Assembly (NCBI GenBank): GCA_019090455.1
Contig: JAHRWA010000101.1
Span: 1-59,495, forward strand
From: Pseudomonadales bacterium
GTDB lineage: Bacteria > Pseudomonadota > Gammaproteobacteria > Pseudomonadales > DC-out160
Direction: 5' to 3'
DNA length: 59,495 bases
Part shown: positions 15,318-24,230 of the stretch, in pieces
Layout: the number at the start of each line of letters is the position of its first letter
How positions within the stretch are numbered: the first letter of the stretch is position 1
Notes under the pieces: model-generated
Database searches by the model: none
Told to the model about the DNA's origin: nothing
The model's input: only the letters and a program-made list of their open reading frames with translations
Made by a program: the position numbers and the translations under genes

Positions 15318-17732
15318 ATGAGTCAGAAAAACCAAAGTATTCGTATAAGGCTGCTGTTCTATATCATCATAGCAAGCTCTATGATTACTTTTGTATTTAT
15401 ACTTTTACTGCTATGGGCCGACCTGAAAGACAATCTGCGTGTTGCTGATAGTCAAGTTGAGCAGATGGAGGAAACCGTAGTACCTGCATTAAAAAGCAGT
15501 TTATGGAAGTTCGATGAAAGCCAAATTAAAATCAGCATGAAAAGCCTCTTATCTTTACCCAATGTTATCCATGTGGAACTAAACTGGAACGAAACACAAA
15601 CGGGAATACATAGAATTGAAATGGGAGAAAAGCAAAATAAAATTTATAGTGACAATGCCATTCGTCAACATGATCTTGTCATCAAAGGAAACAATGAAAA
15701 AGAATACTATTTAGGTGAGTTGATTCTGACCACGTCGGAGGAGATCGCATACAACAATCTCTATAAAAGTGCGCTCTATATAATACTATTGCAATGTTTA
15801 AAAACATTACTCATTTCTGCCATTATATTATTTATTATTCGGCAAGTACTAACCCGGCATATTCTCGATATTGCTAATCAGTCCAGAAAAATAAAACTCT
15901 CAAGCCTAGGCGGCGTATTTTCATTGAATAGAAAGAACAATGGCAATGTCGATATCGACAATCAAGTGAAGGATGAATTGGATGAAGTAGTCAACGCCCT
16001 AAATCAAATGCGATTACGGATTAAAGAAGGTGTAGATCAAAAGCAGCTAACAGAAAGTGCGCTGGCGCTGGAAATTGAAAACTCTCGTGAAAAAGAGAAA
16101 TTGGCTTTCGCAGCAAAAAAATCCGATGAAGATAAAAGTTTGTTTTTAGCCTCCATTAGCCATGAAATACGCACGCCGATGAATACCATCATGGGTTTTA
16201 CGAACTTATTAAAAAATGCAGACTTAAAGGAGAATGAAAGGCGTTATCTTAATTATATTGATAAATCAGCCCACTCTTTGTTGCTATTGATCAACAATAT
16301 TCTCGACATATCCAAGCTTGATGTGGGCATGGCCGACTTAGAGTCCATTCCTTTCTATTTTGAAGATCTGATTGAAATGGGCATCGCTACGTTTTCACGA
16401 CAAGCCAAAGAAAAGAGTTTGCTGTTTGATTTTACGGTGGACGAATCGGTTCCCCAAAGGGTGTGGGGCGATCAAAATCGATTGCAGCAAGTTCTGAATA
16501 ACCTGATTAGTAACGCTTTGAAATTTACCCATGAGGGCCATGTAAATATCCATATCAGCTGCCTTGATTCCAGTAGCGTATTCGACGGAGAAAATGAAAG
16601 ACATGAGGTGTGCCTACAATTTGTGGTAACTGATACTGGCGTTGGTATCGATCCAGATTATCTACCTAGAATTTTTGATGTGTTTAGCCAAGAGGATGCA
16701 TCAACAACGCGCCGATATGGAGGTACCGGGCTGGGAATGTCCATTGTTCACAAATTGGTAAAACTGATGGGCGGTGACATTACCGTCGAGAGCCGAACGG
16801 GCACCACAGTAAAATTCACTCTTCCTTTTAGCGTTTGTTCCGATTCTGATGACGCGACAATCCCGCTAGATAAGCAACAAGCCACTGAATATGATTTGTC
16901 GAGCTATCACATTCTTGTGGCAGACGATGTTGAAATGAACCGGGCATTAATGGTTTCAATGCTGGAAAGTATGGGGGCTAAAGTATCGGTTGCTGATAAT
17001 GGCAGGACTGCTGTAGAAAAGGCAAATCAGGTAGAATATGATTTGTTATTAATGGATATTCAAATGCCTGAAATGAATGGCTTTGAGGTAGCCCGAACAA
17101 TTCGACAGCAAAATGATGAGGTAAGTAAAATGCCCATTATTGCGTTAACAGCAAACGTAATGGACGGAGTGAAAGAGCAATGTATAGAGGCTGGAATGAA
17201 TGACTTTCTGGGCAAACCCTTCGAGCCCAATACGTTGTATGAAAAGGTGCAACGCTGCTTGTCACTTGCCGTGAAGCCATCTCAGCGTATGCCTTTAGAA
17301 AAAACACGCGAAGGTGAAATCCTTGGGACCTTACCAGGTATAAACATTTTAAAAGGGATGAAGCGTTGGCCCAACAATCAAAGCGAATACTTTTCACATT
17401 TGCTCAAATTTCTTGATGAGATTAAAAATAGTCGAAAAGAAATTGACGCATACCTTGAGACCTCTTCCCTTCAAAACAATGACCAAGAAAACAAGCCGCT
17501 TCAGGCATTAAAAAAGTTTGTTCATAGAATAACAGGCTCTGCCGCCTTTCTGGCACTTGATAATTTATCGGCGGCTGCAGCCACCATAGAAAAAACTATT
17601 TTTGAATCAGGCAAGGTGACTAATCTAATGCTTGAACGCTATAGCAATGCGGTCATTGAAGTTTTGGCGAATCAGCAACAAATTGAAAATTATAACCGAG
17701 ATGGGGATAACGATGAAAATAGCGATTGCTGA
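15318..17732 (+). CDS. Hybrid sensor histidine kinase
   Basis: The 804-residue membrane protein has TM1 (about 11-33), a periplasmic region (about 34-150), TM2 (about 153-176), a HAMP-like linker, HisKA with H282 in SHEIRTPMNT, a HATPase domain (NNLISNALKF, DTGVGI, YGGTGLGMSI; about 380-505), a receiver domain with D580 in LLLMDIQMPEMNG and acidic pair DD, and a C-terminal Hpt domain with H737 in HRITGSAAFL. It is therefore a full phosphorelay protein. The short periplasmic domain carries ALKSSLWKFD, a motif of small sensor domains. Its 3' end overlaps the response-regulator start by 20 bases, which couples translation of the pair. Confidence 0.93.
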   Translation: MSQKNQSIRIRLLFYIIIASSMITFVFILLLLWADLKDNLRVADSQVEQMEETVVPALKSSLWKFDESQIKISMKSLLSLPNVIHVELNWNETQTGIHRIEMGEKQNKIYSDNAIRQHDLVIKGNNEKEYYLGELILTTSEEIAYNNLYKSALYIILLQCLKTLLISAIILFIIRQVLTRHILDIANQSRKIKLSSLGGVFSLNRKNNGNVDIDNQVKDELDEVVNALNQMRLRIKEGVDQKQLTESALALEIENSREKEKLAFAAKKSDEDKSLFLASISHEIRTPMNTIMGFTNLLKNADLKENERRYLNYIDKSAHSLLLLINNILDISKLDVGMADLESIPFYFEDLIEMGIATFSRQAKEKSLLFDFTVDESVPQRVWGDQNRLQQVLNNLISNALKFTHEGHVNIHISCLDSSSVFDGENERHEVCLQFVVTDTGVGIDPDYLPRIFDVFSQEDASTTRRYGGTGLGMSIVHKLVKLMGGDITVESRTGTTVKFTLPFSVCSDSDDATIPLDKQQATEYDLSSYHILVADDVEMNRALMVSMLESMGAKVSVADNGRTAVEKANQVEYDLLLMDIQMPEMNGFEVARTIRQQNDEVSKMPIIALTANVMDGVKEQCIEAGMNDFLGKPFEPNTLYEKVQRCLSLAVKPSQRMPLEKTREGEILGTLPGINILKGMKRWPNNQSEYFSHLLKFLDEIKNSRKEIDAYLETSSLQNNDQENKPLQALKKFVHRITGSAAFLALDNLSAAAATIEKTIFESGKVTNLMLERYSNAVIEVLANQQQIENYNRDGDNDENSDC

Positions 17733-18321
17733 TGACCACAACCTGATGAGGGCGGGTTTCAAAAACCTATTGACTGCTCTCGGTCATGAGGTCATTGCAG
17801 AAGCCGAAGATGTTCCAGGGCTTGAAGCACTCATGCTTGATTTGAAAGTCGATCTCTTGGTTAGTGATTTTGATATGCCCGGCGGTGAGCTGTTGCCGAT
17901 CCTAGAGACTATCAGACTAAATCAGCCAGACTTAAAAATTATTATTCTGACCGGATTGCAGTATGCAGCCGTGTTTCAACAGGTACTTTCCAGTCCGGCC
18001 AAGGTACAAGGATTATTATCGAAGTCTGTTGACCCAGACGTTATGCAAGCCGCCATCACAGCGGTCAGTGACGGTGAGCAATTTATCCAACAAGAAATTA
18101 AGCAATTATTGCAAGACAACGGACATGATCTAACAAAAAGAGAAAGGCAGGTACTCAACCTGCTGGCGGTAGGTCGTAGCAATGGGGAAATTGCCAATGA
18201 GTTATTCATCTCCATTAAAACCGTTGACACTCATCGCATGAATCTAATGAAAAAACTCGAAGTCCGTAATATCGTACATCTCATTGAGCGCGCTAGAGAG
18301 CTAGGCCTGACCGGTTTATAG
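17713..18321 (+). CDS. LuxR/NarL-type response regulator
   Basis: The 203-residue protein has a receiver domain (IADDHNLMRAGF; phosphoacceptor D52 in LLVSDFDMPGG; Lys of the active site in LSKSVDP) and a C-terminal LuxR helix-turn-helix (LTKRERQVLNLLAVGRSNGEIANELFISIKTVDTH). The start at 17713 is chosen because GGGG lies six bases upstream and the protein then begins MKIAIADDH, the normal receiver N-terminus; longer readings add 26 unlikely residues. It overlaps the kinase gene and is its probable output partner through the Hpt domain. Targets are unknown. Confidence 0.92.
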   Translation: MKIAIADDHNLMRAGFKNLLTALGHEVIAEAEDVPGLEALMLDLKVDLLVSDFDMPGGELLPILETIRLNQPDLKIIILTGLQYAAVFQQVLSSPAKVQGLLSKSVDPDVMQAAITAVSDGEQFIQQEIKQLLQDNGHDLTKRERQVLNLLAVGRSNGEIANELFISIKTVDTHRMNLMKKLEVRNIVHLIERARELGLTGL

Positions 18322-18360
18322 TACAGCCTGCTTCGTTGGTTAAACTAAAAGAGCTGCCAT

Positions 18361-18390
18361 AAAAAAAGCCTGCTAGTTTTTAGCAGGCTT
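18361..18390. terminator. Hairpin terminator, mainly for the minus-strand lipoprotein gene
   Basis: The perfect stem AAGCCTGCTA/TAGCAGGCTT (18366-18375 with 18381-18390) has a five-base loop and is flanked on the left by seven A (18361-18367). Read leftward this gives a hairpin followed by T residues, suited to end the gene at 18411-21134. It may also stop the plus-strand regulator transcript, though the downstream T run there is weak. Confidence 0.8.
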
Positions 18391-18410
18391 AATCAGTTTT
18401 GCCGTGACGA

Positions 18411-21134
18411 CTAAGGGTGAACTGGCGTTATCTTATAGTCGAATTGAAAAATCAGGAACTCGTCGTATCTTATCCCGCTAACCGTTTTACGACTGACATA
18501 AAGCATGTCGAGTTCTCCCCCTGGCTCTCCTTCCCAGTCAGATATATCCGTCGGGCAATAACTTATGGGAACCAGCTGCCTAAGAACATCATCACCTGTA
18601 CGGGAGTACTCGTTATTGTCGTCTTTCTCCCATAATTTTGCTTCAAGGGTAATACAAGCACCCGGAAGAATTGGAACACTGATGATGATTTTATCTTCGG
18701 GAAGAGGGATAGCGCCTTCAGTTGGTGCTGAAGCCACTGCATTTGGCTCAGTTACCTGAGACACCACCACATCATTTGCAGTAACAGTCCAATACAGTTC
18801 ACACACAGGGTCAGCATCCAATTCAACTTCTATACCGTAGTTGAGCAGCTGTGTTCTTGTCAGATCGTTACAAATACCTGTTGTAAGGCCTAGAACATCA
18901 ATTTCAAATAGTTGTTTGCTGACGGCTGTAGTGACGTAAATCTCACTAACAAATATTGGCTCACCGCCATTAACACTTAAGTAAATGGCATATTTATAGT
19001 TTCTGTCGGCCGTTGTTAGATTAGTAAAAGCAACAGCGTGTACATTATCCACATCAACAAGCGAGCCTGTTTCCACCGGGGTATAACAGGAGTAGTCATC
19101 GGCACAGAGAGTAAAGACATCATCTAAGGCAACCTCTTGACGACGAACTCTGTACGTTACCGAGCTTGTATCGGGTATAACGGGAATAGCAAAACTAAGG
19201 TCTATGCTAGTGCCATCGTTTGTGGCTGTTGCTAAATTTGCCGTGGTTCGTAAATCGTAAGCCACTGTTGGTTGAGGATCATGAATATCTAACATCTTGT
19301 CGCCGTCGGTGTCTGCGCTGGTAGGGTCTGATATCCAGATGCTATTCAGATCATCAAATTCATCAACATCTGAGATGCCATCATTATCGGTATCTAGGAT
19401 AAGTGGGTTTGAACGAACAATCCGCTCTGTGGGCACAGCATCGCCAAGGCCGGTTACGCTAAGTGGATAACCCTGCAATTCATCATAATCAGTAAAAAAA
19501 CCATCAAAGTCTGAATCGGCATTTTCAGGGTCTGTTCCTGCAAAAAACTCTTCCCTTGAACCAACGCCATCCAAGTCAGTGTCTTGCATGTAAACCAAAT
19601 GTAAAACATCGCCTGCGGTGAGTTCCAATGCCTCAAAATCATATTCATTTAGTTGCGAGTAAGTGGCTATGGTTGGGGTAACGCCATTATCGTTAGAGTG
19701 TATCGCAACCCAATATTGTTTTGAGTCTACATCAGACGCTGTACTGCGGACAGAATCCAGTTGCCCAGTGGTTGCGACGGTATAAGGTGTTCGTAAAATA
19801 GTGTTCATAACATCGGGAACCGACACACGACCTAACACCGCATCTACATTCGTCGCTACGAGATAACGCTCTGATGCGCGGCTGGTACCAAAATCAATGA
19901 TCACAGAAGCTGTCTTTGCAGCAATATCTGTTTCACGAAAGGCAAAACCGACGCCATCCTCATCCACAACATCACTGGACGACACACTAACAATCACACC
20001 GCTGGCATTTTTAAGTAATGTTTTGGTGGTACCCACATCCAGCCCATCATTATTAAAGACCAAATCCCCCGTTGATGATTTTGGACCCAGAGTCGTTCCT
20101 GAGAAGTTAGAAAAATTGGTATCCAGATTAAGATTGCCAATGGGCGAATAGTTACCCAAGTAAAGTGAATCAATCATAACTGAGCCGAGCACCAAACTGT
20201 TAATGCGAAAAGCAACATCACCATCATTGAAAATTTGTACATTCACAGCCAATGCACCACCGGTATTGGTGTAGCCGTTAGTTTGTTCAAAGTTTTCATT
20301 CTCACTCAATGATCGACTGTTTTCATCACTTTGCTCTTCGGTATAACTAAACGATGATTCAGTAGTAGTCGACTCGCTATAACCATAATTCACCGTTGCC
20401 GTAAAACTTCCGGTAACGCCACCGGAGGGGCCAGATTCTACTTCTACACCCGCTGAAAGCTCAACACCAAAGCTATGCGTTTCTTCCACTGACAAGCTGT
20501 TCGTTGAGGTATCACTAGTGGTAACCGTATTGGCGTATCCCACGGTATTTTCCCAGCCAGAACTCACCGCCGTACTAGCGCTGTCTTCATAATAAAGGCT
20601 AATAGTAGGTACCGAAGTGATTTCCACACGTAGCTTCGGTACATCTGCGATTAATGGGTTAAAACGAAAGTTGTTATTGTCTGGATTGAAACCGAAATTA
20701 ATAACTTCTTGATAATCATTAAAGCCATCGCCATCAGTATCGATTAATACTGGCGAAGTACCGAGTATTGCTTCTTCAGCATCGGTGAGGCCGTCACCAT
20801 CCAAGTCAACATTGAGATCACCTTCATCATCACTTCCGTCATCAGTGCCGTCACTGTCATCATCAGTACCGACGTCGCCATCTTCGGAGCTGTCGCTGTC
20901 ATCATCAGTACCGTCGTCGCCATCTTCGGAGCCGTCACTGCCATCATCAGTACCGTCGCCGCCATCTTCAGAGCTGTCACTGTCATCATCGCCACTACTT
21001 CCATCGGAGAGATCACCACTAAGGCCAGCTTCGATATCATCTCCACTAGAATCGCTATCACCGCCACCACAAGCGACTAATAAGGCGAATGAAATAATTA
21101 ATAAATATCGATGTATGCTTATCCAGAGTTTCAT
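18411..21134 (-). CDS. Large acidic lipoprotein with calcium-type repeats and a Ser/Thr-rich beta region
   Basis: The 907-residue protein has a lipobox (FALLVAC, C22), so it is a lipoprotein, probably surface-exposed. Residues 51-106 are about four 14-residue acidic repeats (type DSDSSEDGDDGTDD). Thrombospondin-3/EF-like calcium loops follow: DLDGDGLTDAEEA, DTDGDGFNDYQEV (about 110-143), and a second set near 525-640 (DTDLDGVGSREEF, DSDFDGFFTDYDE, DTDNDGISDVDEF). Between them, about 190-300, lies a long alternating Ser/Thr/Val stretch (SVEETHSFGVELSAGVEVES onward) resembling transmembrane-hairpin regions of aerolysin/binary-toxin type pores; this is pattern only. The rest is beta-rich, possibly fibronectin-like. 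AAGG lies seven bases before the ATG. Confidence 0.75.
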   Translation of the reverse strand: MKLWISIHRYLLIISFALLVACGGGDSDSSGDDIEAGLSGDLSDGSSGDDDSDSSEDGGDGTDDGSDGSEDGDDGTDDDSDSSEDGDVGTDDDSDGTDDGSDDEGDLNVDLDGDGLTDAEEAILGTSPVLIDTDGDGFNDYQEVINFGFNPDNNNFRFNPLIADVPKLRVEITSVPTISLYYEDSASTAVSSGWENTVGYANTVTTSDTSTNSLSVEETHSFGVELSAGVEVESGPSGGVTGSFTATVNYGYSESTTTESSFSYTEEQSDENSRSLSENENFEQTNGYTNTGGALAVNVQIFNDGDVAFRINSLVLGSVMIDSLYLGNYSPIGNLNLDTNFSNFSGTTLGPKSSTGDLVFNNDGLDVGTTKTLLKNASGVIVSVSSSDVVDEDGVGFAFRETDIAAKTASVIIDFGTSRASERYLVATNVDAVLGRVSVPDVMNTILRTPYTVATTGQLDSVRSTASDVDSKQYWVAIHSNDNGVTPTIATYSQLNEYDFEALELTAGDVLHLVYMQDTDLDGVGSREEFFAGTDPENADSDFDGFFTDYDELQGYPLSVTGLGDAVPTERIVRSNPLILDTDNDGISDVDEFDDLNSIWISDPTSADTDGDKMLDIHDPQPTVAYDLRTTANLATATNDGTSIDLSFAIPVIPDTSSVTYRVRRQEVALDDVFTLCADDYSCYTPVETGSLVDVDNVHAVAFTNLTTADRNYKYAIYLSVNGGEPIFVSEIYVTTAVSKQLFEIDVLGLTTGICNDLTRTQLLNYGIEVELDADPVCELYWTVTANDVVVSQVTEPNAVASAPTEGAIPLPEDKIIISVPILPGACITLEAKLWEKDDNNEYSRTGDDVLRQLVPISYCPTDISDWEGEPGGELDMLYVSRKTVSGIRYDEFLIFQFDYKITPVHP
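20817..20984 (-). repeat. 42-base tandem repeats coding acidic 14-residue units
   Basis: About four units of 42 bases (14 codons) in frame in the lipoprotein gene encode SSEDGxxGTDDxSD variants rich in Asp, Ser and Glu. Units differ by a few substitutions. The array could change length by slippage or recombination without loss of frame. Confidence 0.8.
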
Positions 21135-21511
21135 GAAATGACCTTATTTTTAAGAATAATGATGGCGGCAGACTCGTTGCTGAAAACCTACAATGCTAGA
21201 AGCCTGGAACGCTACGCCCAGAAAAATAGTAATGTAGATACTTGTAATTGGATATCAGGTGATCACCTGATTTTGTCGTGAATTGAAGTGAAAACAACAA
21301 ATAATGGTTAATTCTCAGCGACTTAACGAGAAAACGGGGGTTCAATGAATCTATAAACCTGTAAGGTCTAGCTCTCTGAGAATAAGAGCTTCAATAGGCT
21401 TATTGATTTAGCAGAAAAACGACAGTGGGAAACGAATAGGACATCTGAAATACATCAAATCGATATTCCACCTCCTCTCCGAAGAAAAGATCAGAACATG
21501 CACGTATTTCC
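21135..21511. other. Spacer upstream of the lipoprotein gene
   Basis: This 377-base region contains the lipoprotein promoter and the 18-base palindrome at 21254-21271. No convincing gene or RNA is seen. Confidence 0.5.
21254..21271. promoter_or_regulatory. Perfect 18-base palindrome (candidate operator)
   Basis: ATCAGGTGATCACCTGAT reads identically on both strands. It lies 120-137 bases upstream of the lipoprotein start codon. The form suits a symmetric dimer. It has CAGGTG/CACCTG arms like LuxR-type or other helix-turn-helix sites but is not a textbook lux box. Confidence 0.5.
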
Positions 21512-22678
21512 TTATAAAAGCTCTGCATTTGCATCAAGAAGCGGGCACTGATTGAAGTCGGCGAACTTTTGTAACTCCCCCTTTAACGCAGGAAAAAACT
21601 GATCTCGATCTAGCTTACCCTTTTCCAAATTCAAACTTAACACTTCGAAACGCCGCTCGGCTCGATGCGCTTTACAATCAATTCGCCCGACGAACTTATT
21701 GCCGTATAGAATAGGCAAACAAAAGTAGCCGTACACTCGTTTCGGCGCGGCGACGTAACATTCAATTCGATAATCAAATCCAAACAGCGCGCTCAATCTG
21801 TCGCGGTGTATCAGCACATTATCGAATGGAGACAAAACTTTGAGTTCAGCATCCATCTTGGGCGCTTGTTCCAGAGCTTTGATATCAACGTAGGCGGTTG
21901 GTCCATCGGCGTTATCTAACGCTGCCACTACTCCGGCTTCGATGCGTTCTTCAAGAATAGCGCCCATCGCTTCCCGCATGGGCTTACCTGTCTTTAAATG
22001 CAACAATTGCTTCCAGGTAAAAGCTCCGTGAGACCTACATGTGGTGTCAAACAAATACCCTGCATATTCGTTTAGGGTGGGCATGCTCAGATCGATGCCT
22101 TCGGGCAAACAACGTTCGGTGAGATCATAGACCTTCTCCATTCCGTTGCGCTCACACACCATTAAATCACCCTGCATAAACAATTTTTCAATGGCACGCT
22201 TGGGCGGGTTCATATTCCACCACTTGCCCTTTGCCCCATTGCCTTTGCTGAAGTCGCGCAGCCTTAACGCTCCCTCTGCACTGACACGGGCCAGAATCTC
22301 TTTCATTAAAAGTTCATCGACATTTTTGTAATAGCGATTTTCACCATTGCGTATAGAGGCCATGTATGGAAGCGCGTAGCGGTAGTCACGCATCGGTAGA
22401 TAAGACGCCGCGTGATACCAATATTCAAAAATATGTTTCTCACGGATCAATTGATTTAAGTAGTTTGGATCATAAGCTGGCACTCGATTCCACAGCACAT
22501 GGTGATGGGCTCGTTCGACTACCGATAACGTATCAATCTGCACATACCCTAGGTGCTCAATGGCCTGGCGGGTTCCAGCCAAACCTTCACCAAACTTTTG
22601 CGCTGACGACAGACCCTGATTGTGTAAAGCTAGGCGTCGCCAGCTTAAAGCCTTATTCGAGGAGTGAAATTTTTTCAC
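21512..22678 (-). CDS. ycaQ: YcaQ-family winged-helix DNA glycosylase
   Basis: The 388-residue protein matches the HTH_42/YcaQ (AlkX) family, which unhooks interstrand crosslinks and removes bulky alkyl bases. The N-terminus has LGYVQIDTLSVVERAHHHVLWNR with the QxD catalytic motif (Q47, D49). The C-terminus has LSPFDNVLIHRDRLSALFGFDYRIECYVAAPKRVYGYFCLPIL, the family's best-conserved block. Length is normal. The start is GTG with no close Shine-Dalgarno. It is in the same direction as the respiratory operon downstream (22831) but about 150 bases and functionally apart. Confidence 0.88.
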   Translation of the reverse strand: MKKFHSSNKALSWRRLALHNQGLSSAQKFGEGLAGTRQAIEHLGYVQIDTLSVVERAHHHVLWNRVPAYDPNYLNQLIREKHIFEYWYHAASYLPMRDYRYALPYMASIRNGENRYYKNVDELLMKEILARVSAEGALRLRDFSKGNGAKGKWWNMNPPKRAIEKLFMQGDLMVCERNGMEKVYDLTERCLPEGIDLSMPTLNEYAGYLFDTTCRSHGAFTWKQLLHLKTGKPMREAMGAILEERIEAGVVAALDNADGPTAYVDIKALEQAPKMDAELKVLSPFDNVLIHRDRLSALFGFDYRIECYVAAPKRVYGYFCLPILYGNKFVGRIDCKAHRAERRFEVLSLNLEKGKLDRDQFFPALKGELQKFADFNQCPLLDANAELL

Positions 22679-22830
22679 TGACTTTTATTTTCCTATGGAT
22701 TCAATGTTTAACAGCGCATAAATATAGGGCCACGATTGGAGTGCCGATCGCTGTACTCCCATTTGAATTGAAAACAGGTTTCCAGTAAATAGGTTAATTC
22801 ACCTTTCTATACAACTCCTTATTCAACTCT

Positions 22831-23484
22831 CTATTCAACTTTATACTGGCTCACCCCTATCGCCTTCGGCTCAACGATACAAGCCTCACGACACAGAGCA
22901 CACCCCACACAAAGTTCATTATCAATACTGGGCTTTTCTGCATTCCAAAACAACGCACCTTCCACAGGACAACTACCCTTGCACGCCCCACATTCCGGTC
23001 CTAGATAGGGAAGACACTTTTCCTTATCAATCTCGATCTTTGCCAGCTTTGGAGCGGGAGGAACATCATTCTCAAACTCAGCTTCAGAGCCATGCCCTGC
23101 TCCGCCCTCTCCTTCTCCCTCACCTTCACTACCTAACTCCCCTATCTCTTGCAGCCCCATTGATAAACTAAGCGCCTTAGGCTCACAAGCATTGACGCAA
23201 GGCCACTCTTCACACAAATGACATCCATGATTGAGAAGATCTAGCGCAGGGGTACCCAACACTTCTAAACCATTTTTTCCCGACAGTGGAAATATAATGT
23301 GATGAGGGCAAGCATCGATGCATTTATCACATCGAGTGCAAGTTAAAAGGAAATCCAATTCGTTGACCGCAAAGGGAGGACGAATCCACTTTTTAGCCTT
23401 TTCCGTTACTCTCTGATTAATCTCTTTCACGGCAACAGATGTGACTTTATCGATGCCTTTCGCGAAAAACTTTCTTCTATCCAA
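22831..23484 (-). CDS. Four-cluster ferredoxin, NapG/MauM-like
   Basis: The 217-residue protein has four [4Fe-4S] cysteine groups: CTRCDKCIDAC, CHLCEEWPCVNAC, CLPYLGPECGACKGSC and CVGCALCREAC, in the order seen in NapG/NapF/MauM proteins. The start MDRRKFFAKG has a twin-arginine-like RR but lacks a hydrophobic h-region, so export is doubtful. Between the second and third groups there is a low-complexity insert (about residues 117-145, GSEGEGEGEGG type) not usual in the family. TTG start with AGG five bases upstream. Last gene of the seven-gene respiratory operon; 50 bases after the HHVLGRP protein gene. Confidence 0.82.
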   Translation of the reverse strand: MDRRKFFAKGIDKVTSVAVKEINQRVTEKAKKWIRPPFAVNELDFLLTCTRCDKCIDACPHHIIFPLSGKNGLEVLGTPALDLLNHGCHLCEEWPCVNACEPKALSLSMGLQEIGELGSEGEGEGEGGAGHGSEAEFENDVPPAPKLAKIEIDKEKCLPYLGPECGACKGSCPVEGALFWNAEKPSIDNELCVGCALCREACIVEPKAIGVSQYKVE

Positions 23485-23534
23485 GACAGCCTGTCCTTCT
23501 ATATGTTTGTCTTTCTATAATTTAAAAAATACAC

Positions 23535-24230
23535 TTATGTCGACAAATGATTTTCTCTAGCCGCAGCCTGCACCTTTAGTCTTTCCACTTTTTTCTGTTG
23601 AAAAAGACTCATCATAATTAATGCGCAGACAATCCCGGCGATGATCATGCCTAATGGCCCAAACCAGGATGCCTCACCAATTCGGATTGGCAGCTCTACT
23701 TCGTGTGTTTCGCCATTCGCTAAAAACCGTGCTGTTACAATGTATTTACCGTCTTTGAAAAAAAGAAATCCTTGACGATAAACGCCATCATCTATCAACT
23801 GACTTCCGAGCACCTCTTCGGCCCCTTCAGCGGCGCCCGTGTTAGCACCACCAAAAAAGTTCACTATATTGCGTAGTGCGCTATTCTGACTAATCGTAAA
23901 ATGCACTTCTCCATCATAGGGAACGCCGTCACTAATACGGCTAGCATACAGATTCACTCTCCCCTGCTCGTTCGCCTTAGGAAAAGCGGGATAAACCATA
24001 TAGGAGACGAAATAGCTTCCTACTTGAGTCTCGACTAGGGTGCTAGGGGGTGTATTGGAATCTTCATTGAGACTGTAAGCGGGCCGACCCAAAACATGAT
24101 GAGCATGAGATAGAGGGGCAATGCACATTAAGATCATTGTGAAAAATAGTACTGCGAGTTTCGAGCTTCTATAATTCCAGGTTCTATGATTCCAGGTTCT
24201 ATAATCCAAAATTCTATAATCCAAAATCAT
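23535..24230 (-). CDS. Exported, C-terminally anchored protein with HHVLGRP motif
   Basis: The 231-residue protein has a hydrophobic signal (LAVLFFTMILMCIAPLSHA, ending near 43), then HHVLGRPAYSLNEDSNTPPS, a beta-rich periplasmic domain (about 60-185) of the YtkA/FixH-like kind, one membrane helix (WFGPLGMIIAGIVCALIMMSLF, about 187-210) and a basic tail. The first 21 residues are made by a 15-base repeat (ILDYR ILDYR TWNHR TWNYR). The ATG overlaps the stop of the NapH-like gene (ATGA), which supports this start. FixH/YtkA-like proteins are associated with metal handling or oxidase assembly; here a role in assembling the Nap-like complex is inferred from position. Confidence 0.65.
   Translation of the reverse strand: MILDYRILDYRTWNHRTWNYRSSKLAVLFFTMILMCIAPLSHAHHVLGRPAYSLNEDSNTPPSTLVETQVGSYFVSYMVYPAFPKANEQGRVNLYASRISDGVPYDGEVHFTISQNSALRNIVNFFGGANTGAAEGAEEVLGSQLIDDGVYRQGFLFFKDGKYIVTARFLANGETHEVELPIRIGEASWFGPLGMIIAGIVCALIMMSLFQQKKVERLKVQAAARENHLST
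24168..24227 (-). repeat. Four 15-base tandem repeats at the start of the HHVLGRP gene
   Basis: On the minus strand the units are ATTTTGGATTATAGA twice, then ACCTGGAATCATAGA and ACCTGGAATTATAGA. They begin at codon 2 and stay in frame, giving pentapeptides ILDYR, ILDYR, TWNHR and TWNYR. Two families of unit suggest two rounds of duplication. Confidence 0.85.

Noticed and set aside
20785..21141. Ser/Pro-rich plus-strand frame
   Set aside because: It is the antisense of the acidic repeat in the lipoprotein gene; the composition follows from the repeat.
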